From: Micromonospora sp. LH3U1
GTDB taxonomy: Bacteria > Actinomycetota > Actinomycetes > Mycobacteriales > Micromonosporaceae
DNA: 64,000 bases
Assembly (NCBI RefSeq): GCF_028475105.1
Contig: NZ_CP116936.1
Span: forward strand, 4,277,501 to 4,341,500
Direction of reading: 5' to 3'
Made by a program: the position numbers and the translations under genes
Notes under the pieces: generated by a model
What the model was told of the DNA's origin: nothing
The model's input: only the letters and a program-made list of their open reading frames with translations
Database searches by the model: none
In this document: piece by piece, positions 26,078-34,291 of the stretch
Numbering within the stretch: position 1 is the first letter of the stretch
Layout of the letters: each line of letters begins with the position of its first letter

Positions 26078-27159
26078 GACAGGCGGATCCTCGGGTCGAT
26101 GAGCCCGTACAGCAGGTCGACGGTCAGGTTGACCAGTGTGTAGACAAGCGCCACGAACAGGCTGACGCCGAGGATCGCGGGCAGGTCCAACGCCGTGGCG
26201 CTGCGGTACGCGTACTGGCCGACGCCGGGCCAGCCGAAGATGCTCTCAACCAGCACTGTCCCGGAGAGCAGTGAGGCGAAGGCCAGCCCGGAGACGGTGA
26301 CCACCGGGACGAGGCCGGCGCGCAGCAGGTGCCGGCGCAGCACCACCCGGGTCGGCAGACCCTTGGCGTACGCCGCACGGATGTAGTCCTGCTGAAGCAC
26401 CTCGAGCATCGCGGAGCGGACGAACCGGACCAGCATCGCCACGGTCAGCGAGGTCAGCACGAGCACCGGTAGGGACAGGTGCTGAGCGGCGTCCCAGGCG
26501 ACGTCCCACTGCCCGGCGAGCGCCGCGTCGACGGTGTACATGCCGGTGACGGTGGGCGGTGGGCTGAAGTCGGTGGAGAGGCGTCCGCCACTGGGTGCCA
26601 GGCCGAGCTGGTAGAAGAAGACGTAGAGCACGACGAGGGACAGCCAGAACGGCGGGGTGGAGAGCCCGAGCAGGGCGCCGATCCGGACGAGCTGGTCGGT
26701 GAGCCGACCGTTGCGGACCGCCGCGAGCATGCCGATCCCGGTGCCGATCAGCAGCGCCAGCACCATGCTCGGGATGGCCAGTTCCAGGGTGGCCGGCACG
26801 TAGTGGAGCAGGTCGTCCAGGACGGCCCGGCCGGTCTGCTGGGAGTGGCCCAGGTCGCCGTGCAGCAGGTTGCCCAGGTAGTGCAGGTACTGGGCCCAGA
26901 GTGGCTGGTCCAGACCCCACTTCTCGCGGAACGCGGCCACCGCCGCCGGGTCGTTGAGCGCCTGGTCGGACAGGTTGGCGGTCACCGGGTCACCGGGGAC
27001 CACGTTGACCAGCCCGAACGTCACCACCGTGACGCCCAGCAGCAATCCGGCGGTGATCGCCACCCGCTTGGCCAGGAAGATCAGCAGCGGGTGGGCACCC
27101 CGGGGCCGGGACGCGGTCGTGCTGACCGCGCCCGGCTCACCGTCGTGGACTGTCGTCAT
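26074..27159 (-). CDS. Peptide ABC transporter permease (OppB type)
   Basis: 361 residues from ATG 27159, 10 bases after the binding-protein gene. Helix 1 LAKRVAITAGLLLGVTVVTFGLVNVVPGDPV is the standard DppB/OppB opening with the PGDP motif. Six membrane helices and the EAA loop (RAAYAKGLPTRVVLRRHLLRAGLVPV) follow. The periplasmic-side insert (about 190-240) is slightly longer than in E. coli OppB. Confidence 0.92.
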   Translation of the reverse strand: MTTVHDGEPGAVSTTASRPRGAHPLLIFLAKRVAITAGLLLGVTVVTFGLVNVVPGDPVTANLSDQALNDPAAVAAFREKWGLDQPLWAQYLHYLGNLLHGDLGHSQQTGRAVLDDLLHYVPATLELAIPSMVLALLIGTGIGMLAAVRNGRLTDQLVRIGALLGLSTPPFWLSLVVLYVFFYQLGLAPSGGRLSTDFSPPPTVTGMYTVDAALAGQWDVAWDAAQHLSLPVLVLTSLTVAMLVRFVRSAMLEVLQQDYIRAAYAKGLPTRVVLRRHLLRAGLVPVVTVSGLAFASLLSGTVLVESIFGWPGVGQYAYRSATALDLPAILGVSLFVALVYTLVNLTVDLLYGLIDPRIRLS

Positions 27160-27169
27160 GTCGTCGCGA

Positions 27170-28774
27170 CTACTTGCGGCCGACGGCGGCGATGTCGACC
27201 TGCCAGCCGGCGGCGTTGTAGTCCGCCCCGGTCAGATCGCTGGTCGCCACCACGATGGAGGAGTTGCTGGCCAGTACGAGGTACGGCGAGGACTGATTCA
27301 TCAGCCGCTGCCACTCCTGCATCGCGGCGGCCCGACCGGCCAGGTCGAGGGTCTCGGTGACCTTCTTGCCGGCGGCCACCACGGCCGGGTCGGCCCGTTC
27401 GACGGTCCAGCCCGAGCGCAGCGCGGTCGCCTGCCCCGGCGCCATGTTGTTGATCAGCGAGTCGGCGACGGGGTAGTTCAGGCTCTGCGGGGTGAAGCCG
27501 AGTGGCGACTTCCCGCCGCGCATCTCGTCGAGGAAGGTGGTCAGCGGCTGCGGGTTCAACTCCAGCTTGATGCCGGCCTCGGCGGCGTCGCCCTGCACCT
27601 TGGTGGCCACAGTGCCCAGGTCCACGCCCTTGTAGGTGATGGCCGGGTAGGTGAACTTCACCGTGGGGTTGGTCAGGCCGGCCTCGGCGAGCAGCGCCTT
27701 GGCCTTGGCCACGTCTCGCTTGGACTCCTCGCCGGCCGGCAACGTGCCCGGGAACGCGGGTGCGACCAGTCCGGCGCCCGGGGCGGCGCCCTTGCCGTAG
27801 AGGGCGGCGATCCCCTGGTAGTCGATGGCGGCCCGCAGGGCCTGGTTGAACTTCGGGTTCGACGTCACCTTCGACACGGCCGGGTCGGCGTTGAGGAAGA
27901 GGAAGTAGACGGTGTCCTGCACGCCGGAGGTCTGCAGGCTGCCCGGCAGCCCGTCGAGGAGCTTGCCGGAGATGTCCAGGGAGATCTCGGCGCTCTCGGC
28001 GCGCTGCATGGTCAGCTTCTGGGTCTGCACGTCCATGTTGCGCAGCACCACCCGGGAGAACTGGGGCTTGGTTCCCCAGTACTTCGGGTTGGCCTCCAGC
28101 ACCACCTGCGACGAGGGGTCGTACGACTTCAACACGTACGGCCCGCTGCCGAGCGAGTTGGTGTCCAGATACTGCTGGGCGGTGTCGCCCTGGGCGGCGT
28201 CAGCGCCGTCGGTGGCGCCGTGCTCCTTGGCGGCCTTCGAGTTGAGCACCGCGGTCGACGGCATCGACAGCACCACCGGGATGTTCGGGTCCGGGGTGTT
28301 CGAGGCGACCACGACGGTGCTGTCGTCGGTCTTGGTCACGGTCAGGCCACTGACGGTGACCGCCGGGCTGGCCTTGATGTTCTTCAGGCGGTTGAGGGAG
28401 AAGACGACGTCGTCGGCGGTGAGTGGGCTGCCGTCGGCGAACGTCACGCCCTGCCGGAGCTTGAAGGTGAAGGTCTTGGCGTCCGGAGATGCCTCGTACG
28501 ACTCGGCGAGTGCGGGCGCGGGCTTGCTCACGTCCGAGCCCTTGAAGGTGAGCAGGGTGTCGTAGAGGGCGTGCACGGCGGTCAGGCCGGTCGCCTCGTA
28601 GACCCGCCCGGGGTCGAGGGTCTTGAGCACGAACGACGTGTTCACGGTAAGGGTCTTGGCGGCACCGTTCGCGTTTCCACCGCTGCCGCCGGCGCTACAG
28701 GCGCTGACGGACAGGACGGCCAGCGTCGCCAGAGCGGACGCTCCGGCGAGGAGCCGGCGGGGGGACACCGACAT
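27170..28774 (-). CDS. Family 5 extracellular solute-binding lipoprotein (peptide/nickel type)
   Basis: 534 residues from ATG 28774. Signal peptide LLAGASALATLAVLSVSAC ends in a lipobox (VSAC) so the mature protein is anchored outside the membrane. The SBP_bac_5 pattern is clear: LVNTSFVLKTLDPGRVYEATG, KTFTFKLRQGVTFADGSPLTADDVVFSL, GPYVLKSYDPSSQVVLEANPKYWG and NQALRAAIDYQGIAALYGKG. It captures the solute for the OppBCDF-type transporter. Family 5 proteins bind peptides, opines, nickel chelates or sugars, so the ligand is not fixed by sequence. First gene of the operon. Confidence 0.93.
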   Translation of the reverse strand: MSVSPRRLLAGASALATLAVLSVSACSAGGSGGNANGAAKTLTVNTSFVLKTLDPGRVYEATGLTAVHALYDTLLTFKGSDVSKPAPALAESYEASPDAKTFTFKLRQGVTFADGSPLTADDVVFSLNRLKNIKASPAVTVSGLTVTKTDDSTVVVASNTPDPNIPVVLSMPSTAVLNSKAAKEHGATDGADAAQGDTAQQYLDTNSLGSGPYVLKSYDPSSQVVLEANPKYWGTKPQFSRVVLRNMDVQTQKLTMQRAESAEISLDISGKLLDGLPGSLQTSGVQDTVYFLFLNADPAVSKVTSNPKFNQALRAAIDYQGIAALYGKGAAPGAGLVAPAFPGTLPAGEESKRDVAKAKALLAEAGLTNPTVKFTYPAITYKGVDLGTVATKVQGDAAEAGIKLELNPQPLTTFLDEMRGGKSPLGFTPQSLNYPVADSLINNMAPGQATALRSGWTVERADPAVVAAGKKVTETLDLAGRAAAMQEWQRLMNQSSPYLVLASNSSIVVATSDLTGADYNAAGWQVDIAAVGRK

Positions 28775-28961
28775 GCTGTTCCTACCTTCGTATCGCGCGG
28801 CCCGCTGCGCGGGTCCGCGGGGCGTCGATGCCCCGACAAGGCGACACCATCCACCGGCCGGGCCGATGGGATGACGGCGACGCGGGGTTTCTCGGGAGCA
28901 TCGTCTCGGGGTTGGATGTAGGCCGGACTGACAGTCGTCCGGTTTGCGCCTCGGCGCGGCT

Positions 28962-28980
28962 TGTTCAGTCGTGTCGAACA
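28962..28980. promoter_or_regulatory. Operator-like dyad 1 between transporter operon and XRE regulator
   Basis: TGTTCAGTCGTGTCGAACA, with TGTTC/GAACA arms. It shares the TGTTCAGT-N7-AACA pattern with a second site whose centre is 30 bp away. Likely target of the adjacent XRE-cupin regulator. Confidence 0.55.
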
Positions 28981-28991
28981 TTGCCGCCTGA

Positions 28992-29010
28992 TGTTCAGTA
29001 ACCCTAAACA
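28992..29010. promoter_or_regulatory. Operator-like dyad 2, overlapping the XRE gene promoter
   Basis: TGTTCAGTAACCCTAAACA, same length and pattern as the site at 28962-28980. It covers the proposed -35 box of the regulator gene, which would allow autorepression. Confidence 0.55.
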
Positions 29011-29022
29011 GCGCCGTATAGT
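28994..29022 (+). promoter_or_regulatory. Promoter of the XRE-cupin regulator
   Basis: TTCAGT (28994-28999), 17-base spacer, TATAGT (29017-29022). The -10 is close to consensus and the local region is unusually AT-rich. It leaves a leader of about 35 bases before ATG 29065. Confidence 0.55.
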
Positions 29023-29064
29023 TTGGTCAATCAAGATTCAGTCACACTGTTGGAACGAGGAAAC

Positions 29065-29601
29065 ATGCTCGGTGACCGGCTCCGCGACCTGCGCCAGCAG
29101 CACTCCCTCACGCTGCGACAGCTCGCCACAGCCGCCGACGTGTCCCCCGCGCTGCTCAGCCAGATCGAGAACGGCGCGACCGATCCCAGCCTGTCCACCC
29201 TGCGAAAACTCGCCCAGGTCTTCGATACCTCGATCGCGGAGCTGTTCTCCGAGCCCGAGGCGCCGCCGGTGCACGTCAGCCGGGTCGGCGCCCGGACCCG
29301 ACTGGCCGCCCCACCCGGCCAGATCACCTACGAGCGACTCACTCCCGGCCGCGGCGACCTGGAGGTGCTCCAGGCGCACCTCGCGCCCGGCGACGCCAGC
29401 TCGGCCGAACCGTGGGCACACCCGTCGACCGAGTGCGCGATCGTCATCAGCGGTGCGGTCGTCGCCGAGATCGACGGGGAGTCGTACACCCTCACCGTCG
29501 GCGAGTCGGTCACCTTCGACTCCCGCCTGGCGCACCTCTATCGCAACGCCAGCGACCAGGGCGCACACCTGATCATCGCGGTGACGCCGCCGACTCCCTG
29601 A
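29065..29601 (+). CDS. XRE-family regulator with cupin sensor domain
   Basis: 178 residues from ATG 29065, with GAGGAA 6 bases upstream. Residues 1-60 are an HTH_3 domain (LRDLRQQHSLTLRQLATAADVSPALLSQIENGATDPSLSTLRKLAQVFD), and 100-175 a cupin (STECAIVISGAVVAEIDGESYTLTVGESVTFDSRLAHLYRNAS). This HTH-cupin layout is common in regulators of amino acid, peptide and polyamine catabolism, with the cupin sensing a small ligand. It is divergent from the ten-gene transporter operon and is its probable regulator; two identical-pattern dyads lie in the shared region. The stop codon sits inside a 22-bp tandem duplication. Confidence 0.92.
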   Translation: MLGDRLRDLRQQHSLTLRQLATAADVSPALLSQIENGATDPSLSTLRKLAQVFDTSIAELFSEPEAPPVHVSRVGARTRLAAPPGQITYERLTPGRGDLEVLQAHLAPGDASSAEPWAHPSTECAIVISGAVVAEIDGESYTLTVGESVTFDSRLAHLYRNASDQGAHLIIAVTPPTP

Positions 29602-29629
29602 GCGCACGCCGCCGACTCCCTGAGCGCAC
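29584..29629. repeat. Perfect 22-bp tandem duplication across the XRE stop codon
   Basis: The unit at 29584-29605 is repeated exactly at 29606-29627, plus two further matching bases. The first copy holds the TGA stop (29599-29601) of the regulator. As 22 is not divisible by 3, the second copy is not in frame and is untranslated. Confidence 0.9.
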
Positions 29630-29664
29630 ATTGTGGACGGATGGTGCATCCCTACCCGAAGGGA

Positions 29665-29693
29665 TCGACGGAACGCCGGCTCCGACCTAGCAT
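29665..29693 (+). promoter_or_regulatory. Promoter-like element for the S15 peptidase gene
   Basis: TCGACG (29665-29670), 17-base spacer, TAGCAT (29688-29693). The -10 fits TANNNT; the -35 is a partial match to TTGACR. About 65 bases of leader would precede GTG 29764. Confidence 0.4.
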
Positions 29694-29763
29694 GTCGACG
29701 AATGGATCTTCGAGATTGGCCCCTGCCGACCCCGGCAACCAGCCCAACCGAAGGGAGACGCGC

Positions 29764-31647
29764 GTGCGTCGACCCCGCCATCTGGCACTACTCAGCGTCG
29801 GTGTGTCCGGCGCCCTGGTCCTGAGCGCAGCCCCGACAGCGGCCGCTGCCCCACCCACGGCGCCCACGCCCACCGGCATCGTGGTCAGCGACGGCATGAC
29901 CCAACCCGTGTTCTCGCTCGCCGACGCGATCGAGGAGCGGGTATTCGTCCAGACCCCTGTGGACACCGATCACGACGGCCGGCTCGACCGGGTGGCGATC
30001 GACATCTCCCGGCCCCGGGAGACCGCCACGCAGGGCTTCAAGGTGCCGGTCATCTTCGAGCACAGCCCGTACCGCAAGGGCACCTGGGGCGACGTGCCGT
30101 ACCCGAGCGTGCTGGTCGACGACCTGCCGCAGAACGGCCTGACCGACCGGTCCGGGCGTCGCTCGCTCGACGCGGACGCACAGCGAGCCCAGGCCAAGGC
30201 CAACCTGCCCGGCTCGCTCGACGACTACTACGTGCCACGCGGGTACGCGGTGGTGCTCGGCCAGAGCGTCGGCACCGGCGACTCGGACGGCTGCCCGACC
30301 AGCGGCGACCAGGCCGAGACGCTCGGCACCAAGGCCGTCATCGACTGGCTCAACGGCCGGGCCAAGGGGTACGACGCGAACGGCGCCCCGGTCACCGCCG
30401 GCTGGACCACCGGCGCGGTCGGCATGACCGGCGTCTCCTACAACGGGACGCTGCCCAACCAGGTGGCCACCACCGGGGTCAAGGGACTCAAGACCATCGT
30501 GCCGGTCTCCGCCATCAGCAGCTGGTACGACTACTACCGGGCCAACGGCCTGGTAGTCGCACCCGGGACGTTCCAGGGCGAGGACCTCGACATCCTGGCC
30601 CAGTACACCGCTGGGCAGGCACGGGCCGAGGGGCCCTGCGCCGACGAGCTCGCGACGATCACCGAGGAGCAGGACCGGGTCACCGGTGACTACTCGGACT
30701 TCTGGCGGGATCGCGACTACCTCGACGCCCGCAACGTCAAGGCGAGCGTCTTCGTCGTGCACGGCCTCAACGACTGGAACGTGAAGACCGAGCACTTCGC
30801 CGGCTGGTGGGACCAGCTCGCCAAGCGCGACGTACCGCGCAAGATCTGGCTGCACCAGGGCGGGCACGGCGGCCCGGGTAGCAACGCCTCGGTGACCCTG
30901 CCGAGCGGGCAGACCTGGACGTACAAGCAGACCGAGAACCGCTGGTTCGACTTCTGGCTGTGGAACGTGCGCAACGGCATCATGGACGAGCCGACGGCGG
31001 TGCTGCAGCGCGAGGACCGCGCGTACACCACGTACGCCAACTGGCCCGACCCGGCAGCGCGTGAGGTCGGGCTGCGGTTCGCCGCCACCGACGCCACCGC
31101 CCCGGGCGCGCTCACCACGGGCAAGCCCCCGAAGGGCAAGGTCGAGCAGAGCTTCGTCGACGAGGGCCGGACCATCCACCCGGACACCCTGGTCGCCAAC
31201 CCGGACACGGCGAGCCCGAACCGACTCGCCTACCGCTCCCCCGCGCTGACACAGGACGTCCGCATCTCCGGACGTCCAGAGATGCGGCTGCGGATGGCGA
31301 TCGACAACAAACCGGACGCGAACCTCACCGCGTACCTCGTCGACTACGGCCCGGCCGGGTCGACCGCCGCGCCGACCGTGGTGACCCGTGGCTGGATGGA
31401 CCCGCAGAACCGCAAGAACGCCGCGCGCACCGAGCCGGTGAAGCAGGGCAAGCTGTACGACTACCGGTGGACCATGGAGCCGAAGGACTACGTCTTCCCG
31501 GCGGGGCACCGGATCGGCGTGGTCGTGTTCTCCAGCGACCAGGAGTACACCCTGCTGCCGTTGGGCGGCACCGAGCTGCGGGTCGCGCCGAACGACAGCG
31601 AACTGCGACTGCCGGTGGTCGGCGGACGCGGCGTCCTCGGGTTCTGA
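29764..31647 (+). CDS. Secreted Xaa-Pro dipeptidyl-peptidase (S15, CocE/NonD-like)
   Basis: 627 residues. GTG 29764 follows AAGGGAG and begins directly with a signal peptide (VRRPRHLALLSVGVSGALVLSAAPTAAAA). The alpha/beta-hydrolase triad is S225 (TGVSYNG), D337 (GLNDWNV) and H368 (HQGGHGG). The C-terminal 180 residues form the PepX_C jelly roll. The enzyme releases Xaa-Pro dipeptides from proline-rich peptides; some relatives are esterases. A perfect stem-loop follows its stop. Confidence 0.93.
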   Translation: MRRPRHLALLSVGVSGALVLSAAPTAAAAPPTAPTPTGIVVSDGMTQPVFSLADAIEERVFVQTPVDTDHDGRLDRVAIDISRPRETATQGFKVPVIFEHSPYRKGTWGDVPYPSVLVDDLPQNGLTDRSGRRSLDADAQRAQAKANLPGSLDDYYVPRGYAVVLGQSVGTGDSDGCPTSGDQAETLGTKAVIDWLNGRAKGYDANGAPVTAGWTTGAVGMTGVSYNGTLPNQVATTGVKGLKTIVPVSAISSWYDYYRANGLVVAPGTFQGEDLDILAQYTAGQARAEGPCADELATITEEQDRVTGDYSDFWRDRDYLDARNVKASVFVVHGLNDWNVKTEHFAGWWDQLAKRDVPRKIWLHQGGHGGPGSNASVTLPSGQTWTYKQTENRWFDFWLWNVRNGIMDEPTAVLQREDRAYTTYANWPDPAAREVGLRFAATDATAPGALTTGKPPKGKVEQSFVDEGRTIHPDTLVANPDTASPNRLAYRSPALTQDVRISGRPEMRLRMAIDNKPDANLTAYLVDYGPAGSTAAPTVVTRGWMDPQNRKNAARTEPVKQGKLYDYRWTMEPKDYVFPAGHRIGVVVFSSDQEYTLLPLGGTELRVAPNDSELRLPVVGGRGVLGF

Positions 31648-31664
31648 TTCCGGTTCTACCCACA

Positions 31665-31702
31665 CAGGTGGGGCAGCCCGAATGACAGGGCTGCCCCACC
31701 TG
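31665..31702 (+). terminator. Terminator of the S15 peptidase gene
   Basis: Perfect 15-bp stem CAGGTGGGGCAGCCC (31665-31679) with complement at 31688-31702 and an 8-base loop, 17 bases after the stop codon. No T-run. Confidence 0.88.
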
Positions 31703-31720
31703 CGCATCCAGGCCTCAGAT

Positions 31721-31792
31721 GATCGTGCTCGATCCTGGATGTAGTGGCCTCGTCCACCCGCGAAGGGCCTGTTTCCTGGATCGAGCACGATC
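31721..31792. repeat. 15-bp inverted repeat with 42-base spacer
   Basis: GATCGTGCTCGATCC (31721-31735) and GGATCGAGCACGATC (31778-31792) are exact complements, each followed inward by TGGA/TCCT-like bases. The element lies just beyond a terminator in a gene-poor stretch. It could be a repetitive extragenic palindrome or the ends of a small non-autonomous element. Confidence 0.7.
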
Positions 31793-32422
31793 TTGGGTCG
31801 GCGAGCCGCAGCTCGGTGGCGTCCGACCGGGTCCCGAGGGCGGGTGGTCCGAGCCTCGACGGTGTGGTCCGGGCTGAACCCGAACGTGCCGGGAGAGGCC
31901 CTCGATCGAGCCCGGCCAGGAATGGGCGGTTTAGCAATTTTTGTCCGACTCCGCTTGCCTGGGAGCCCCGAATCGGACCCCCGGGGCCCAACTCGACGGC
32001 GTCAACCGGACGTCCCAGACGTGACGTGATCGACTCGGTTTCGCCGATACGGGGGCATCCCTGGCCGGTGGATACCGCGATATCGCCGAACCGGAGTGGA
32101 TCACCGCCCGGTCGGCCGCTGCGCCGGCTCGACCCGTCGGTTTGTTCCGTGTGGGGGTTTTGTCCTGTGGCCGGTGGCACCCTCAGGGTGGAATCGTGGG
32201 CCGGCCGGAGTCGTTATACCTGGCAGACGACCGCAGCCCCCGGGCTCTGGTGTGCGGCGCCCAGCCGGGAACACCCGCCGGGCCGCCACGGTTACATCCC
32301 CCTGAGACACCCGACGCCGGCCCCCGGGCCGCCGGGCAGATCCCCTTTGAACTTCTCCGCACGGTCGCCTTGACCCCCCTTGAAGTGCCGTGCGCACCCC
32401 CGATGCAGAGGAGCACGCCATC
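31793..32422. other. Gene-free stretch before the C39 peptidase gene
   Basis: No supported gene here on either strand. Notable contents are a local AT-rich patch (TTTAGCAATTTTTG near 31930), a possible ECF-type promoter at 32190-32215 and a GC-rich leader of about 200 bases with several possible hairpins. The conserved blocks of the ydaO/c-di-AMP riboswitch, common before actinobacterial wall hydrolases, were looked for and not found. Confidence 0.5.
32190..32215 (+). promoter_or_regulatory. ECF-sigma-type promoter candidate for the C39 peptidase
   Basis: GGAATC (32190-32195), 16-base spacer, CGTT (32212-32215), close to the GGAAC-N16/17-CGTT pattern of cell-envelope stress ECF sigma factors. 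TTATAC at 32214-32219 is an overlapping ordinary -10 candidate. Confidence 0.35.
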
Positions 32423-33082
32423 ATGCGTACCGATCTGATCCGTAAGACCGCACTGACCGCTGCTGGACTCGCCTTCACCGGCGGCGCCATCGCCGGCCCC
32501 ATCACCGCCGCGTACGCCGCGTCGGACGCCAAGCCGACCACCCAGACGCAGACCGACCGCAAGCCCTCGGGCGAGCGGCAACTGGGCGTGCGCTACGAGG
32601 CGCAGCCGAACTTCTACTACTGCGGCCCCGCCGCCGCGCGTAACGCCCTGAGCGTGCAGGGCAAGAACATCAGCGTCGACGACATGGCCAAGGAAATGGG
32701 CACCACCGAGGACGGCACCAACTCCATCAACGACATCACCCCGGTCCTGAACAAGGAAACCGGCAAGAACGACGCCTACCACTCCGTGGAGATCAGCAAC
32801 CCCAACGCCGATGACAAGCAGACCGACAAGCTGCGCACCGACATCGTCAAGACCGTCGACGACGGCCGCGCCGTGGTCGCGAACATCGCCGGCACCACCA
32901 CCGACACCGACGGCACCACCCACTCCTTCGAGGGCGGGCACTACATCAGCGTCGTCGGCTACCGCGACAACGGCACCGTCGTCACCATCGCCGACTCCGC
33001 CAACCCGAACACCGCCTCCTACGAGATCAGCGTCGAGCACCTCGCCGACTGGATCGCCACCCGCGGCTACTCCACCAGCTGA
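32423..33082 (+). CDS. Secreted C39-like papain-fold peptidase
   Basis: 219 residues from ATG 32423, after AGAGGAG. Signal peptide 1-32 (LTAAGLAFTGGAIAGPITAAYAA). Catalytic residues: C67 in FYYCGPAAARNAL, H173 in GGHYISVVGY and D191 in IADSANPN. This is the peptidase_C39_2 family seen as small exported proteins in actinomycetes; unlike bacteriocin-processing C39 domains it is not fused to a transporter. The substrate is unknown. It ends in a strong terminator. Confidence 0.9.
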   Translation: MRTDLIRKTALTAAGLAFTGGAIAGPITAAYAASDAKPTTQTQTDRKPSGERQLGVRYEAQPNFYYCGPAAARNALSVQGKNISVDDMAKEMGTTEDGTNSINDITPVLNKETGKNDAYHSVEISNPNADDKQTDKLRTDIVKTVDDGRAVVANIAGTTTDTDGTTHSFEGGHYISVVGYRDNGTVVTIADSANPNTASYEISVEHLADWIATRGYSTS

Positions 33083-33097
33083 CCCACCAACACAACA

Positions 33098-33138
33098 CCG
33101 AAGGGCCGGACCCCCACCACGGGGGCCCGGCCCTTCGG
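33098..33138 (+). terminator. Terminator of the C39 peptidase gene
   Basis: 18-bp stem with one internal A/C mismatch, left arm 33098-33115 (CCGAAGGGCCGG and CCCCC), right arm 33121-33138, loop of 5 (ACCAC). It begins 16 bases after the stop codon. Confidence 0.9.
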
Positions 33139-33326
33139 CGTCGTCATTTCCACCAACTGCGGCACGTATTGACAAGCTTCGACATCGGGGTGAGGCTTGG
33201 ATTGCTGAGAGCGCTCTCTCGCACCTGCTCAACCGGCCACCACCAGTCTGGCCAGGGCAATCTCCGATGTCTTCGGCGGCGGCGCCGGAGCTGCCCCTGA
33301 CCCGTCCCCCCGACAGGAGTCACGAG

Positions 33327-34220
33327 ATGGACAGGGCCGCACCCCTCTCCGGCATCCACCGCCGGCTGCGCCTCGCCACGGCGATCGGCGCACTGCTGGT
33401 GCTACTCGGCACGTACCTCGTTTCCACCACCGCACGGGCCGACGCCGCCCCCGGCGTCAACGCCATCCGGGTCGCCGAGTTCCCCGCCGACTGCACCTAC
33501 AGCCACCGGCTGCCGGACGACCCGATCGTCTTCCCCGGGCTGCCCGGGGCCTCGCACATGCACAGCTTCTTCGGCAGCACGGTGACGAACGCCCACACCA
33601 CGCTTCCCGACCTGGTCCGTTCCTCCACCACCTGCAACCCGCGAGTGGACGTCTCGTCCTACTGGGTGCCGACCCTGTACCGCGACAACGTGCCGGTGGA
33701 GCCGGCAATCTCCACGTTCTACTACCTGGGCGAGGGTGTACGCGCCGACGTCGTCGCGAACACCCAGCCGTTCCCGTTGGGACTGCGACTCGTCGCCGGC
33801 AACGCGCGAGCCACCGGACCGAACGACAGCATCGCCCGCTGGTCATGCCTGCACGCCGGGCAGGTGCCGCCGTCGAAGGACTTCGTCAACTGCCCGGCCG
33901 GCACGATGCTGGAGTCGTACCTGGACTTCCCGCAGTGCTGGAACGGCCGGGACCTGGACTCGCCGGACCACAAGAGCCACCTGGCGTACCCGGTGAACCA
34001 GGCCTGCCCGAGCACCCACCCGGTGCACGTGCCGAAGTTGCGGCAGGTCCTGCGATACCCGGTCACCGGTGATCCGTCGCGGTTCCGGCTGGCCTCCGGG
34101 CCGGGCTACACCATGCACGGCGACTTCTTCAACGCCTGGCCGGTGGCGGAGATGGCCCGCCGGGTCCAGGACTGCATCCGTCCCGTCATCAAGTGCGGTC
34201 ACGACGGCCGACCGATCTGA
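33327..34220 (+). CDS. Secreted DUF1996 protein
   Basis: 297 residues from ATG 33327, preceded by AGGAG. Signal peptide about 15-40 (LATAIGALLVLLGTYLVSTTARADA). The DUF1996 pattern is evident: HRLPDDPIVFPGLPGASHMHSFFGST, then SSYWVPTLY, DFPQCWNGRDLDSPDHKSHLAYP, and GYTMHGDFFNAW. The conserved His-rich H-x-H-x-FFG and DHxSH motifs suggest a metal site. The family is common in fungi and actinomycetes and is of unknown function. A DUF305 lipoprotein gene follows within 72 bases. Confidence 0.9.
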   Translation: MDRAAPLSGIHRRLRLATAIGALLVLLGTYLVSTTARADAAPGVNAIRVAEFPADCTYSHRLPDDPIVFPGLPGASHMHSFFGSTVTNAHTTLPDLVRSSTTCNPRVDVSSYWVPTLYRDNVPVEPAISTFYYLGEGVRADVVANTQPFPLGLRLVAGNARATGPNDSIARWSCLHAGQVPPSKDFVNCPAGTMLESYLDFPQCWNGRDLDSPDHKSHLAYPVNQACPSTHPVHVPKLRQVLRYPVTGDPSRFRLASGPGYTMHGDFFNAWPVAEMARRVQDCIRPVIKCGHDGRPI

Positions 34221-34291
34221 GCCGACAGGTTCACACCGCGGAGGCGGGCCCGGCCACACCGGGCCCGTCGTCCGGGGCGAGAGGAGGCCGG

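Noticed and set aside
28926..28936. GACTGACAGTC palindrome in the transporter/XRE intergenic region
   Set aside because: Only 5-bp arms and no second copy; weaker than the paired 19-bp dyads nearby.
31793..32422. Possible ydaO (c-di-AMP) riboswitch before the C39 peptidase
   Set aside because: Conserved blocks expected of that riboswitch (a CGAACCCG run followed by an AGCTAACC-like segment) are absent from the leader.
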